Shown: positions 34,415 through 43,101, counted from the stretch's first letter. The stretch is DNA of 64,000 nucleotides from Bacillus salipaludis (GCF_004358205.1 NZ_SMYO01000014.1:43329-107328); one strand, 5' to 3'. Translations and numbers: made by a program. Notes: generated by a model from the letters alone, not told the origin.

Positions 34415-35248
34415 GTGAAGAAGTTAAAATATTGGGGAGCGACGGCGGTTATTGGGTTGTTGATTGGAACAGCATTTTGGTGGGCAACATCCAAGGTGAA
34501 AGACCTAAAGGACCCGCTGAACAAATCGGATGCATTTGTGTATAGTGATAACGGCATACTTCATTGGTTTGAACTAACTAGTAGAAGAGGGGAAGTTAAG
34601 GGGAAACTTCACCAACAGAGATTCATAGAAAAAGCTGGGAAAGCTCCTATAATGGAAGAGAAACTATTCCCCCTGACTGGGGAAACAACTGAAAAGGGGT
34701 ATAAATTCAAGTTGAATAATGGCGGGGAAATTATAAGCTATGAAGCTTGGTTTTCTGGTCCACATCTTTCAGTACAAGAGCAAGGAGAAAAAGACATCAC
34801 ACTTTACAATCCCGTAAATCATAAAGAACTCGATGGATATATAAAAGCGCTAAAAGACTATCACGCTGAAGAGAACGAAAATAAAAGAATAAGATACTTT
34901 TTTTCCAATCTTCGTAGTGTTTACGGCTATCTTTACACCGCTCAGGACGACTCCTTCCAATTGTTCGTCAAAATAGATGAAGCCTTACTAGAAGGCGAAT
35001 TGACAGGTTACCTACTCATGATGGATGACAAGGGGAAAGAATCCAGGTATGTATTAAACGGAGTAACAGATGGGCGTTTGGTGAAGTTTTTCACTACAGT
35101 AGACGGAAAAACAACCAAATTGGAAGGCAAGTTTCATGAAGGTGCCACTGGATTCGACCTGTCGTTCTGGACGACCGACCAAAAACTATCGTTTCATGCT
35201 GTAACTAAGGAAGTATTTAAACATAGTTACAAGGAATTTAAAAATTAG
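34415..35248 (+). CDS. Hypothetical membrane-anchored extracytoplasmic protein
   Basis: 277 residues from GTG 34415 directly after AGGAGGGG; the longer frame from 34379 has no ribosome site. An N-terminal TM anchor (YWGATAVIGLLIGTAFWW) is followed by a polar region of about 245 residues with many alternating strands (GKLHQQRFIEKAG, GELTGYLLMMDDKGKES, KTTKLEGKFHEGATGFDLSFW). No Cys, no enzyme motif and no family I recognise. The topology predicts a beta-rich domain on the outer face. Single gene, with a strong bidirectional terminator behind it. Confidence 0.65.
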   Translation: MKKLKYWGATAVIGLLIGTAFWWATSKVKDLKDPLNKSDAFVYSDNGILHWFELTSRRGEVKGKLHQQRFIEKAGKAPIMEEKLFPLTGETTEKGYKFKLNNGGEIISYEAWFSGPHLSVQEQGEKDITLYNPVNHKELDGYIKALKDYHAEENENKRIRYFFSNLRSVYGYLYTAQDDSFQLFVKIDEALLEGELTGYLLMMDDKGKESRYVLNGVTDGRLVKFFTTVDGKTTKLEGKFHEGATGFDLSFWTTDQKLSFHAVTKEVFKHSYKEFKN

Positions 35249-35286
35249 TAGGCATTGAGAAATAATGTTCTTCCTATAAATGTAAG

Positions 35287-35324
35287 AAGGGGTGTCCCAA
35301 AAGTTTGACTTTTGGGACACCTTC
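35287..35324 (+). terminator. Bidirectional terminator ending the anthranilate cluster
   Basis: GGTGTCCCAAAAGT pairs perfectly with ACTTTTGGGACACC over 4 bases. It lies between the convergent hypothetical gene and the aldolase gene. Confidence 0.88.
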
Positions 35325-35334
35325 ATCAAAACAC

Positions 35335-36363
35335 TTAACCCAAAACAACCTTATTCCTTTCTTTTGCAATCTCCGCAGCCACATCGACGATCATATCCTC
35401 TTGACCGCCCACTACTTTTCGTTTGCCCAATTCAACTAAAATATCACGGGAATCAACGCTAAATTTAGTAGCTGCGCGTTTTGCATGAAGGGCAAAACTT
35501 GAGTACACACCTGCAAACCCGAGAGTTAAGCTATCTCTTGTAATTTCTTGCGGCACTTGCAAAATGGGTGCAACAATATCTTCCGCCAAATCCATCATTT
35601 TATATAAGTCTACCCCTGTTTTAATTCCCATTCGTTCACAAACGGCAACAAGTACCTCTGTTTGAGTATTACCGGCACCTGCTCCTAAACAGCGTACACT
35701 GCCATCAATCCGAGTCGCACCCTCTTCAATTGCCACAAGTGTGTTGGCCATGGCAAGTGACAAATTATTATGGCCGTGGAAGCCGACATGAATCCCTACC
35801 GATTGCTTAAGGGCGCGAATACGTTCACGAACCTGGTCTGGAAGCAAATAGCCTGCTGAATCAACAACATATACGGTGTCAGCTCCATAGTTTTCCATTA
35901 ATTTTGCCTGCTCAACAAGTTTGTCTACTGGGGCCATGTGGTTCATCATTAAGAAACCGACTGTTTCCATTCCTAATTCTTTTGCATAGGCAATATGCTG
36001 CGGTGCCACGTCTGCTTCTGTTACATGTGTAGCAATACGGGCCATTTTTGCACCTAAATGGGCGGCTTCTTTTAATTCATGCAGTGTACCGATACCTGGT
36101 AATAGAAGAACAGCAATTTTCGACTTGTCTGCTACTGAAACCGCCGCTTCGATTAATTCCATTTCATTTGTCCGTGAAAGACCATATTGTAAGGAAGATC
36201 CAGCTAAACCGTCACCATGAGAGACTTCAATAAAAGGAACATTTGCATCATTTAATGCTTTTGTTACGCTAAGTACTTGATCTACCGTATATTGATGATT
36301 AATGGCGTGGCTTCCATCTCGCAGCCCTACTTCTGTAATGAGAATATCTCTTTCAATTGGCAT
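35335..36363 (-). CDS. dmpG: 4-hydroxy-2-oxovalerate aldolase
   Basis: 342 residues, full length. It splits 4-hydroxy-2-oxovalerate into pyruvate and acetaldehyde. HMG-CoA-lyase-type barrel with ITEVGLRDGSHAINHQYT (metal Asp and catalytic His), YVVDSAGYLLPDQVRER and GFHGHNNLSLAMAN (metal His pair), and the small communication domain at the C-terminus. Partner of the acetaldehyde dehydrogenase encoded 24 bases upstream; in other bacteria the pair channels acetaldehyde. Last gene of the cluster. Confidence 0.96.
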   Translation of the reverse strand: MPIERDILITEVGLRDGSHAINHQYTVDQVLSVTKALNDANVPFIEVSHGDGLAGSSLQYGLSRTNEMELIEAAVSVADKSKIAVLLLPGIGTLHELKEAAHLGAKMARIATHVTEADVAPQHIAYAKELGMETVGFLMMNHMAPVDKLVEQAKLMENYGADTVYVVDSAGYLLPDQVRERIRALKQSVGIHVGFHGHNNLSLAMANTLVAIEEGATRIDGSVRCLGAGAGNTQTEVLVAVCERMGIKTGVDLYKMMDLAEDIVAPILQVPQEITRDSLTLGFAGVYSSFALHAKRAATKFSVDSRDILVELGKRKVVGGQEDMIVDVAAEIAKERNKVVLG

Positions 36364-36387
36364 GGTTTTTTTGCCCCTTTCTACAGC

Positions 36388-37275
36388 TTAAACTGTTTCT
36401 TTCGTTAATAATTTTTTCGCGAACGCCTCTGCAATTTTCACACCAGCTGATGTCATGATATCAAGGTTACCAGCATATACAGGCAGGTAGTCACCAGCTC
36501 CTTCTACCTCAAGGAAGATGGTTACTTTATTTCCGTCAAAAATTGGTTCGGTGCGCACGCGATAACCCGGGACATACGATTGAACAACTTTCTCCACTTC
36601 CCTGATAGAGTTCCGAATCGCTTCTTCATCCATTTTCCCTTCCTCTACAAGCGTGTAAACGGTATCACGCATGAGGATTGGCGGTTCAGCAGGGTTTAAG
36701 ATAATAATCGCCTTCCCTTTTTTAGCACCGCCAACTACTTCTATCGCACGAGCGGTTGTTTCTGTAAATTCATCAATATTGGCACGAGTTCCCGGCCCCG
36801 CACTCTTACTTGCAATCGTCGCAACAATCTCAGCATATTCGACTGGCGCTACTCGGTTGACGGCATGGACCATTGGGATCGTTGCCTGACCACCGCAAGT
36901 AATCAGATTGATATTGTCCTTATCTAAATGCTCTTCAATGTTTACGGCTGCGCAGACTAAAGGTCCTATCGCCGCTGGAGTCATATCAATAACCTTTATT
37001 CCCGCTTCTTTTAACACCTTTGCATTATATAGATGGGCTTTTGCGGAAGTGGCATCGAATACAATGTCTGCTTTTAATTCCGGGTCTGCCAAAAATCCAT
37101 CAATTCCTGTATCAACCCCGGCATACCCTAATTCCCTTGCACGGCGTAAACCGTCAGATTGTGGATCAATTCCGATTACAGCAATCAGCTCTAAAAATTT
37201 AGAGCGTGCTAATTTGATCATTAAATCTGTTCCGATGTTCCCTGAGCCTAGGATCGCAACTTTTACTTTTTCCAT
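36388..37275 (-). CDS. Acetaldehyde dehydrogenase (acetylating)
   Basis: 295 residues from ATG 37275, 9 bases after AGGAGGAG; the frame extends upstream without a ribosome site. It oxidises acetaldehyde to acetyl-CoA with NAD and CoA. Rossmann motif [31 protein letters not shown] and the catalytic Cys in [18 protein letters not shown] identify the DmpF/BphJ/NbaJ family. Works with the aldolase downstream. Confidence 0.96.
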   Translation of the reverse strand: MEKVKVAILGSGNIGTDLMIKLARSKFLELIAVIGIDPQSDGLRRARELGYAGVDTGIDGFLADPELKADIVFDATSAKAHLYNAKVLKEAGIKVIDMTPAAIGPLVCAAVNIEEHLDKDNINLITCGGQATIPMVHAVNRVAPVEYAEIVATIASKSAGPGTRANIDEFTETTARAIEVVGGAKKGKAIIILNPAEPPILMRDTVYTLVEEGKMDEEAIRNSIREVEKVVQSYVPGYRVRTEPIFDGNKVTIFLEVEGAGDYLPVYAGNLDIMTSAGVKIAEAFAKKLLTKETV

Positions 37276-37306
37276 CCTATTTTCTCCTCCTATATCAAAA
37301 AGAGTT

Positions 37307-37332
37307 GAGGTTGATTTCCGCTCCAATCAACC
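37307..37332. repeat. Minimal scar of the MITE-like element
   Basis: Read on the minus strand, GTTGATTGGAGCGGAA, the element's left box, runs directly into AATCAAC, its right end, through one shared GGAGCGGAA. The whole core of the element is missing. This is what recombination between the two GGAGCGGAA boxes would leave. It lies between the acetaldehyde dehydrogenase and the HesB-like gene. Confidence 0.6.
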
Positions 37333-37397
37333 TTTCATAAAAACTATTTATAAACAATAATCTTCTAGAAAACAGCCTTTGAAATAATTAATCCAAA

Positions 37398-37670
37398 CTA
37401 ATGTAATACCTCAAATTGTTTAAAACCGGTTTTGTCTGGTAAAAAATCTAATGTTTTATGATTAAAATAATGGCACTCACCTTGATCAATGATAAAATGC
37501 AGACCATCCAACATCACTTCTGTATCATTAGGCTGAATCGAATCTTCCAGCGTTAATTTTACTTTCATGAAACAACTTTTCCGCATCTGCAGGCGGATCA
37601 ATGAGTTTTCATCTGAAGAATTCAATCTATTTTGCAGTTCTATTTTTGCTGCATTCGTTACAGTAAACAT
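37398..37670 (-). CDS. HesB/IscA-like small protein inside the catabolic cluster
   Basis: 90 residues. The N-terminal pattern FTVTNAAKIELQNRL and the strand FIIDQGECHYFNHKTLDF resemble the HesB-like iron-sulfur biosynthesis fold. Only two Cys are present (RKSCFMK, QGECHYF), and the C-terminal CxC that binds the cluster in IscA is missing, so classical Fe-S assembly activity is doubtful. It sits between the decarboxylase and the acetaldehyde dehydrogenase with about 120 bases free downstream and a hairpin upstream. A role in maturing or protecting the iron dioxygenase is only a guess. Confidence 0.55.
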   Translation of the reverse strand: MFTVTNAAKIELQNRLNSSDENSLIRLQMRKSCFMKVKLTLEDSIQPNDTEVMLDGLHFIIDQGECHYFNHKTLDFLPDKTGFKQFEVLH

Positions 37671-37710
37671 ATAATCACCCTTATAGAAACAACTCCGGAA
37701 TCATAAAGCA

Positions 37711-37751
37711 AAGGGACAGTTCTTTCTGCTTCCTTAAAAAGAACAGTCCCC
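37711..37751 (-). terminator. Hairpin between the decarboxylase and HesB-like genes
   Basis: On the minus strand GGGACTGTTCTTT pairs with AAAGAACTGTCCC over a 13-14 base loop, followed by a short TTTG. The stem is perfect but the T tract is weak, so it may act as partial terminator, processing site or RNA stabiliser inside the cluster. Confidence 0.6.
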
Positions 37752-37756
37752 ATGCT

Positions 37757-38551
37757 TCATTCCTTGCAATACATCGAAACACTGCCTAATCCTTCGAAAT
37801 TGGCAATGACTGAGTCACCCGGTTTAAACGCGATTGCTTCTGACATGGCTCCGCTGAGGATGATATCTCCCTTTTTCAGTCCTCTCCCGCGGGCCCCTAA
37901 TTCATTTACCGCCCAGGCGATAGCTGTTGCCGGATGCCCTAATACCGCAGCGCTCGAACCTGTTTGCGCCACTTCACCGTTTTTGGACATCACCATGCCG
38001 ATGTTTCCTAAATCAATCGCCCCAGGCGCGACCCATTTACTTCCGACTACAAATTTAGCCGAAGAACAATTATCTGCAATAACATCAACTAAGGTAAAGC
38101 GAAAATCCTTATACCGGCTATCAATCACTTCCAGAGCGGGAGCAACATATTTGGTTGCCGCTAACACGTCTTCCTCAGTGATGTTTTCACCTTGTAAATC
38201 TTTATCCAGCAAAAAGGCAATTTCCGGTTCCACCTTTGGATGGATCAAGCCCGAATAGGAAATTCCCTCCCATTCAAAGCCGAGCATATCTTGATGCAGA
38301 TAACCGTAAATCGCTTCATTCACGCCCATCATGACTTGTTTCGCTTTACTTGTTAATCCTAATTTCAGACCAACTGTTTTGCTTCCGGATTCCGCTAGTT
38401 TACGGGCAAGCAAGCCATCCTGCAGTTCATATGCTTCCTTTACTGTCAACTCCGGATATTCGTCCGTCACTTTAATGACTTCCCGTGCATCTCGCTCTGC
38501 CGTATATAAATACTCGATAATTTCTTTGTGTTTATCCACTAGTAGAGTCAT
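37757..38551 (-). CDS. dmpH: 4-oxalocrotonate decarboxylase (2-oxo-3-hexenedioate decarboxylase)
   Basis: 264 residues of the hydratase/decarboxylase (fumarylacetoacetase-like) family. I assign it to the decarboxylase (DmpH/NbaG) branch because of GLKLGLTSKAKQVMMGV, LIHPKVEPEIAFLL, ALEVIDSRYKDFRFTLVDVIADNCSSA and the Ser-rich GSSAAVLGHPA. It removes carbon dioxide from 4-oxalocrotonate, made by the 2-aminomuconate deaminase, to give 2-oxopent-4-enoate. Encoded next to its close paralogue the hydratase; in other bacteria the two form a complex because the product is unstable. Confidence 0.9.
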   Translation of the reverse strand: MTLLVDKHKEIIEYLYTAERDAREVIKVTDEYPELTVKEAYELQDGLLARKLAESGSKTVGLKLGLTSKAKQVMMGVNEAIYGYLHQDMLGFEWEGISYSGLIHPKVEPEIAFLLDKDLQGENITEEDVLAATKYVAPALEVIDSRYKDFRFTLVDVIADNCSSAKFVVGSKWVAPGAIDLGNIGMVMSKNGEVAQTGSSAAVLGHPATAIAWAVNELGARGRGLKKGDIILSGAMSEAIAFKPGDSVIANFEGLGSVSMYCKE

Positions 38552-38641
38552 AATTTATGCCCTCACTTTATTTAGTTTCAACCGCCAGGCTTCCACCTGC
38601 GGGTCTGCTTCAACTTGAATTTTAGAATCCAGTAAAACCAA

Positions 38642-39421
38642 TTATTCAAAATGAACAGTCACGGATCCCAGTGCACCAAAGTCGGCCTTAATTGTGTCTC
38701 CGGCTTTAACCGGTACAGCGGCAGATAAAGCTCCTGGTAAAATGATTTCATCTTTTTTCAAGGAGATTCCGAATTCATGTAATTTGTTGGCAAGCCAGGC
38801 AATCGCATGCGCCGGATGGCCAAGTGCGGCCGCACCTGCGCCTGTTGCCACAAGCTCCTCATTCTTAAATAGAGACATGCCGGCCGCACGCAAATCCACA
38901 CCATCAAGCTCGGTGAATTTGTCACCCACCACAACTTTTGCGGATGATCCATTATCTGCTACTGTATCGATTAATTTAATCTTCCAATCCTTCACACGGC
39001 TGTCAATGATTTCAATCGTCGGGACAACATATTTTGTCGCCATTATCACATCTAAAAAAGTAATATTGGGACCGGTTAAATCCTCCGCTAGCACAAAACC
39101 GATCTCTGCTTCAATCTTTGGCGAAATCAATGAATCAACCTTTACGGCTTCCCCATTTTCCACCCGCATATCATCCAGCAAATGACCGTAATCCGGTTCA
39201 TTTACATTCAGCATTTTTTGCATAGCCGAACTGGTTAATCCTACCTTTTTCCCGATCACCTTTTTCCCTTGCACCAACTTTGCATTTACGGCCTCCAGCT
39301 GAATCTGATAGGCATCCTCCACCGTTAAGTCCGGATCACGGTCCGTCAAGGCAGGGACAGCCTCCCTCGTTTCCTCCGCCTTCAATAGCTCACTTGCAAA
39401 ATCAATCGTTCGTACTGCCAC
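38642..39421 (-). CDS. 2-oxopent-4-enoate hydratase
   Basis: 259 residues, paralogue of the preceding decarboxylase. Assigned to the hydratase (DmpE/NbaH) branch by KKVGLTSSAMQKMLNV, DYGHLLDDM, LISPKIEAEIGFVL, EIIDSRVKDWKIKLIDTVADNGSSA and ATGAGAAALGHPAHAIAWLANKL. It adds water to 2-oxopent-4-enoate to give 4-hydroxy-2-oxovalerate for the aldolase. Acidic residues for Mg binding (EAE) are present. It follows the dehydrogenase gene by 62 bases and precedes the decarboxylase by 90. Confidence 0.9.
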   Translation of the reverse strand: MAVRTIDFASELLKAEETREAVPALTDRDPDLTVEDAYQIQLEAVNAKLVQGKKVIGKKVGLTSSAMQKMLNVNEPDYGHLLDDMRVENGEAVKVDSLISPKIEAEIGFVLAEDLTGPNITFLDVIMATKYVVPTIEIIDSRVKDWKIKLIDTVADNGSSAKVVVGDKFTELDGVDLRAAGMSLFKNEELVATGAGAAALGHPAHAIAWLANKLHEFGISLKKDEIILPGALSAAVPVKAGDTIKADFGALGSVTVHFE

Positions 39422-39483
39422 TAGAAAAACCTCCTAAGAAACGATAAACAAAAGGTGAACAAGGCGCCTTTCGCTTATCTCCA

Positions 39484-40953
39484 TTATTTTTTCATTGTGA
39501 TGGTTTTCGCTTCCGTGTAGAAATCGAAACTGTGACGGCCGCCTTCCCGGCCGATGCCGCTCGCTTTTGCACCGCCAAATGGTGTACGCAAATCACGGAC
39601 ATACCAGCAATTTACCCATAATAATCCTGAGAATACTTGAGATGTCACGCGGTGGGCGCGCTTTAAATCGTTTGTCCAAACCACCCCGGCCAATCCGTAG
39701 ATGGAATCATTAGCAATTTGGATCGCTTCTTCTTCTGTCTTAAATGGAATGATCACTGGGACAGGACCAAAGATTTCTTCCTGTGCAACGCGCATTTTAT
39801 TATTCACATCATAAAGTACAGTCGGTTCATAGAAGTTTCCTTCTGTTAGGCCCGCAACTCTCTTACCGCCAGCCGCAAGCTTTGCACCCTCTGATAAACC
39901 GATTTGTACATACTCATCAACTGATTCTAAATGCCCCTTAGACACAAGCGCTCCCATATCTGTCGATTCATCCGTTGGATTTCCGACTTTAATTTTCTTA
40001 ACTGCGGCAACGAACTTCTCTAAGAACTTGTCGTAAACACTTTCTTGAACTAGAATTCGGGAACCGGCTAAACATATTTCCCCCTGGTTGCGGAAAATCG
40101 CTTCAATTGAACCGGCAACGGCTTCGTCTAGATCAGCATCTTCAAAAACGATATTGGCCGATTTGCCACCAAGCTCAAGTGAAACAGGGATTAAATTTTC
40201 AGCTGCATTTCGCATGACGGTTTTCCCTGTATTCGATTCACCGACAAAAGAAATTCTCCGGACGGATGGATGGGATGCCATCACATTGCCGACCGTGCTC
40301 CCCGGACCGGTAATGATATTCAGGACACCTGGCGGTAATCCAGCTTCATTCGCAATTTCACCAAGTAAAACCGCGCTTAATGGTGTATAAGAAGCTGGTT
40401 TAATCACTACTGTATTTCCCGCTGCAAGTGCGGCCGACGCTTTCCAGGTCATCTGCATAAACGGCAGGTTCCACGGAATGATTAAGCTGGTGACTCCTGC
40501 AGGTGCATACTGAACATATGACATATGACCGCTCATATCAAAATGCTCGTGTACCATGTATTTCGCCATTTCGGCAAAGAAGCGGAAGTTCTGCGCGGCG
40601 CGAGGGATATCAAACCCGCGGCTTTCCTTAATCGGCTTACCGACATCCAATGTTTCAATCATGGCCAGCCGGTCGACATTTGCCATGATTAAATCCGCCA
40701 TTCTGCAGAGGATCCTTGATCTTTCTTCTACAGGCATATTGCTCCAAACTCCACTTGCAAATGTGCGCTGAGCCGTTTCGATGGCAAGCTTGGCATCCTC
40801 CTGTCCGCCATTTGCCACGGAAGCATGCTTCTGATTTGTTGCTGGATTTAAAGAATCAAACGTTTCCCCCGAAAGAGCGTCCCGATATTCTCCATTGATA
40901 AACAGTTTTGCATCTTGAATGATCGTATTTTCAACAACTAATCCATTTGCCAC
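39484..40953 (-). CDS. 2-aminomuconate 6-semialdehyde dehydrogenase
   Basis: 489 residues of the aldehyde dehydrogenase superfamily, near the 2-hydroxymuconic semialdehyde dehydrogenase group. Key sites are IIPWNLPFMQMTWKASAALAAGNT, the general base Glu in LELGGKSANIVF, the catalytic Cys in QGEICLAGSRI and EIFGPVPVIIPF. It oxidises 2-aminomuconate semialdehyde to 2-aminomuconate with NAD. The substrate is inferred from neighbours (ACMS decarboxylase before, deaminase before). It starts 2 bases after the deaminase stop, so translation is coupled. Confidence 0.93.
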   Translation of the reverse strand: MANGLVVENTIIQDAKLFINGEYRDALSGETFDSLNPATNQKHASVANGGQEDAKLAIETAQRTFASGVWSNMPVEERSRILCRMADLIMANVDRLAMIETLDVGKPIKESRGFDIPRAAQNFRFFAEMAKYMVHEHFDMSGHMSYVQYAPAGVTSLIIPWNLPFMQMTWKASAALAAGNTVVIKPASYTPLSAVLLGEIANEAGLPPGVLNIITGPGSTVGNVMASHPSVRRISFVGESNTGKTVMRNAAENLIPVSLELGGKSANIVFEDADLDEAVAGSIEAIFRNQGEICLAGSRILVQESVYDKFLEKFVAAVKKIKVGNPTDESTDMGALVSKGHLESVDEYVQIGLSEGAKLAAGGKRVAGLTEGNFYEPTVLYDVNNKMRVAQEEIFGPVPVIIPFKTEEEAIQIANDSIYGLAGVVWTNDLKRAHRVTSQVFSGLLWVNCWYVRDLRTPFGGAKASGIGREGGRHSFDFYTEAKTITMKK

Positions 40954-40955
40954 AT

Positions 40956-41414
40956 CTATTCCTCCTGCTCCTCAATCTCAAGAATCATTTCAATTTCAAT
41001 TGCTGTATTGTTCGGTAATTGTGCAAATCCTACTGCTGAACGGCCATGCTTCCCTTTTTCTCCGAAAACCTTCATGATTAGATCGGATGCACCGTTCATG
41101 ACTTTCGGATGGTCGGTAAACTCTTCCGTACTATTGACCATCCCGAGCACTTTGACGAACTGCTTTACCCTGCTTAATTCGCCAATTTCATTTTTCACAA
41201 CACTTAAAAGGTTCAGCATCGATTGCTGTGCAGCTAAGTATCCTTCTTCCACTGTTAACTCTCTTCCCAGTTTGCCGTGGTATTGATCCACACCTTGACC
41301 AGCGGTGAACAGCAGATTCCCCGTTCTGACACAGCCGACATAATCTCCATGTGCAGGACGTAATGGTGGCAATTCTAGCCCTAATTCTGCCAGCTTTTCT
41401 TCCGGTGTACTCAT
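40956..41414 (-). CDS. 2-aminomuconate deaminase (RidA family)
   Basis: 152 residues of the RidA/YjgF family, slightly longer than RidA itself. Start ATG overlaps the previous stop by 4 bases. VRTGNLLFTAGQGVDQ, QQSMLNLLSVVKNEIG and VGFAQLPNNTAIEIEMIL mark the fold. In the 2-nitrobenzoate and 3-hydroxyanthranilate routes a protein of this family (NbaF/AmnD) hydrolyses 2-aminomuconate to 4-oxalocrotonate and ammonia. Position inside the operon supports that role rather than general enamine detoxification. Confidence 0.9.
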   Translation of the reverse strand: MSTPEEKLAELGLELPPLRPAHGDYVGCVRTGNLLFTAGQGVDQYHGKLGRELTVEEGYLAAQQSMLNLLSVVKNEIGELSRVKQFVKVLGMVNSTEEFTDHPKVMNGASDLIMKVFGEKGKHGRSAVGFAQLPNNTAIEIEMILEIEEQEE

Positions 41415-42427
41415 GATTTAACCTCTTCCTTTATTTCAATATTTAGAAAGGCGAGGGCATTTCTGCCTAATATATCCTGTTTTTGCCCTTCCGTAAGCTC
41501 CACGGTTTGATCAACAACATTTCCAGGAGGAATCTCTCTTAATAAAAATGGATAATCGGATCCCATGACAATTTTTTCATGGCCAAAACGGTCGGCCAAA
41601 TATTTAATGTTCAACGGATCATAATTCAATGAATCAAAATAAAAGTTCTTCGCATAATGGCTTGGCGGCTTGCTTATCACTCGTAAATGCGGCCATACCT
41701 TCCACCCTTGATCCAAGCGAGGTAAGATATAGGGGAAGGATCCTCCGCCATGAGCGAAACAAACTTTGAGACCTGGGAATTTCTCAATCACACCGCCGCA
41801 GATTAAACTAGCGGCAGCAAGAGCTGTTTCACTTGGCATGCCGACTGTGTACATGAAATTATGGCGCGGCATCCGCTCTCTGCCTAATGTTTCCCATGGG
41901 TGAACAAATAACGGCACTCCCCATTTTTCTGCCATTTCGAAGAACTTCGTAAAGTACGGATCATCCAAGTTTTTCCCATTAACATTTGTCCCAATTTCGA
42001 TTCCTTTTAAGCCAAGTTCATGAATGCAGCGATCCATTTCGCGAATGGAGGCTTCCACATCCTGCATTGGCACCGTACCTAATCCGACAAAACGGTCCGG
42101 ATACTTCTTCACGGTTTCCGCAATAAAGTCATTCTGGATTTTCGACATTTCTTCAGCGGCGCCGGGCTCTGCCCAATAAGAGAATGTCACAGGAATTGGT
42201 GACAATACCTGAATATCGACCCCTTCTTCATCCATATCCTTGATTCTTTTTTCAGGATCCCATACCTGATCCGTTACTTCGCGGAACACCTTCCCGGCCA
42301 CCATAATATTTGCACCGCAGGAACATGTTTTCTCGAGCGTCGGCCAGCGTTCGCCTCCAAATTTTTCAACGAAGTTGGGAATGTGTTCAGGAATGATGTG
42401 TGTATGAAAATCTACTCTCATTTCCAT
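41411..42427 (-). CDS. 2-amino-3-carboxymuconate-6-semialdehyde decarboxylase
   Basis: 338 residues of the amidohydrolase superfamily, ACMSD type. Metal ligands are visible as H8 and H10 in VDFHTHIIPEH, a His in VPLFVHPWETLG, a His in CFAHGGGSFPY and the Asp in MGSDYPF. It decarboxylates the product of the dioxygenase before this cyclises to quinolinate, yielding 2-aminomuconate semialdehyde. The 10-base overlap with the dioxygenase gene points to tight co-expression, fitting an unstable intermediate. Confidence 0.95.
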   Translation of the reverse strand: MEMRVDFHTHIIPEHIPNFVEKFGGERWPTLEKTCSCGANIMVAGKVFREVTDQVWDPEKRIKDMDEEGVDIQVLSPIPVTFSYWAEPGAAEEMSKIQNDFIAETVKKYPDRFVGLGTVPMQDVEASIREMDRCIHELGLKGIEIGTNVNGKNLDDPYFTKFFEMAEKWGVPLFVHPWETLGRERMPRHNFMYTVGMPSETALAAASLICGGVIEKFPGLKVCFAHGGGSFPYILPRLDQGWKVWPHLRVISKPPSHYAKNFYFDSLNYDPLNIKYLADRFGHEKIVMGSDYPFLLREIPPGNVVDQTVELTEGQKQDILGRNALAFLNIEIKEEVKS

Positions 42428-42960
42428 AACCCTACTTCTTCAGACATGACATGCCCACATTTTTCACAAGTGCGAAGGTCTGGGCTGCTATTGAATTCTT
42501 GAATGGCTCCTTTAACCTGCGTTTCAATATCTGTTAATTGAACCGTTTTACGGTGCATTTCATGATCACAGTTATCACAGAACCAAACGAAGTCTTCCAG
42601 TTCCCCTTGGTCACGTTTTCGTTCAATGACTAGACCAAAGGTATCCGCAATACGGTGAGGGGAATGCGGAACATTCGCTGGCAGCATGAAAACTTCCCCC
42701 TCTTTCACTGTAACGACTTCACGTTTTCCATTGTTAATGACTTCTACAAAGCAATCGCCTTTGATTTGATAAAAGAACTCATCTGAAGGATCAACATGGA
42801 AATCGCGGCGTTTGTTCGGTCCGCCAAGAATCATACAAATAAATTCGGAGTCTTCCCAAAGCACCTTATTGTTTACCGGCGGCTTAAGCTGATCCTTATT
42901 TTCTTCAATCCAGTTTAATAAGTTAAACGCTTTCAACTTTCTCATAGTAGATTTTGTCAT
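42418..42960 (-). CDS. nbaC: 3-hydroxyanthranilate 3,4-dioxygenase
   Basis: 180 residues, first gene of the ring-cleavage operon, ribosome site GGAGGG. The cupin iron site is H55, E61 and H99 (FHVDPSDEFF, PANVPHSPHR), matching the bacterial enzyme. The substrate Arg-type residues lie around NKRRDFH. A C-terminal rubredoxin-like second iron site is complete: C128, C131, C165 and C168. It opens the ring of 3-hydroxyanthranilate to 2-amino-3-carboxymuconate semialdehyde using oxygen in the cytosol. A cre-like box and a palindrome lie about 100-145 bases upstream. Confidence 0.97.
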   Translation of the reverse strand: MTKSTMRKLKAFNLLNWIEENKDQLKPPVNNKVLWEDSEFICMILGGPNKRRDFHVDPSDEFFYQIKGDCFVEVINNGKREVVTVKEGEVFMLPANVPHSPHRIADTFGLVIERKRDQGELEDFVWFCDNCDHEMHRKTVQLTDIETQVKGAIQEFNSSPDLRTCEKCGHVMSEEVGLWK

Positions 42961-43056
42961 TTTACATTCCCTCCGATTTTTAATCTATTTTGTATAGAAA
43001 ATTACCAAAGAAATCTATGAGCCTTGGAATTTACTAAGTTTCTAATCCGAGTATAA

Positions 43057-43072
43057 TGAAAAAGCGCTTTCA
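43057..43072 (-). promoter_or_regulatory. Probable CcpA cre site upstream of the ring-cleavage operon
   Basis: On the minus strand TGAAAGCGCTTTTTCA matches the cre consensus TGWAANCGNTNWCA at 12 of 14 positions. About 100 bases before the dioxygenase start, so carbon catabolite repression of the pathway is likely. Confidence 0.65.
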
Positions 43073-43086
43073 AGATCATTCACTTT

Positions 43087-43101
43087 TTTCATATTATGAA
43101 A
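43087..43101. promoter_or_regulatory. 15-bp perfect palindrome upstream of the ring-cleavage operon
   Basis: TTTCATATTATGAAA reads the same on both strands. Its half TTTCATAAT also occurs upstream of the monooxygenase gene at about 45536-45550. Candidate binding site for the cluster regulator (IclR-type) or part of the promoter. Confidence 0.45.

Noticed and set aside
36908..39185. Long open frames antisense to the acetaldehyde dehydrogenase, decarboxylase and hydratase genes
   Set aside because: All are shadows of well-conserved enzymes on the minus strand and lack start signals.
37757..39421. The two hydratase-family genes as a redundant duplication
   Set aside because: Their conserved motifs fit two different steps (decarboxylase and hydratase) that are normally encoded side by side.
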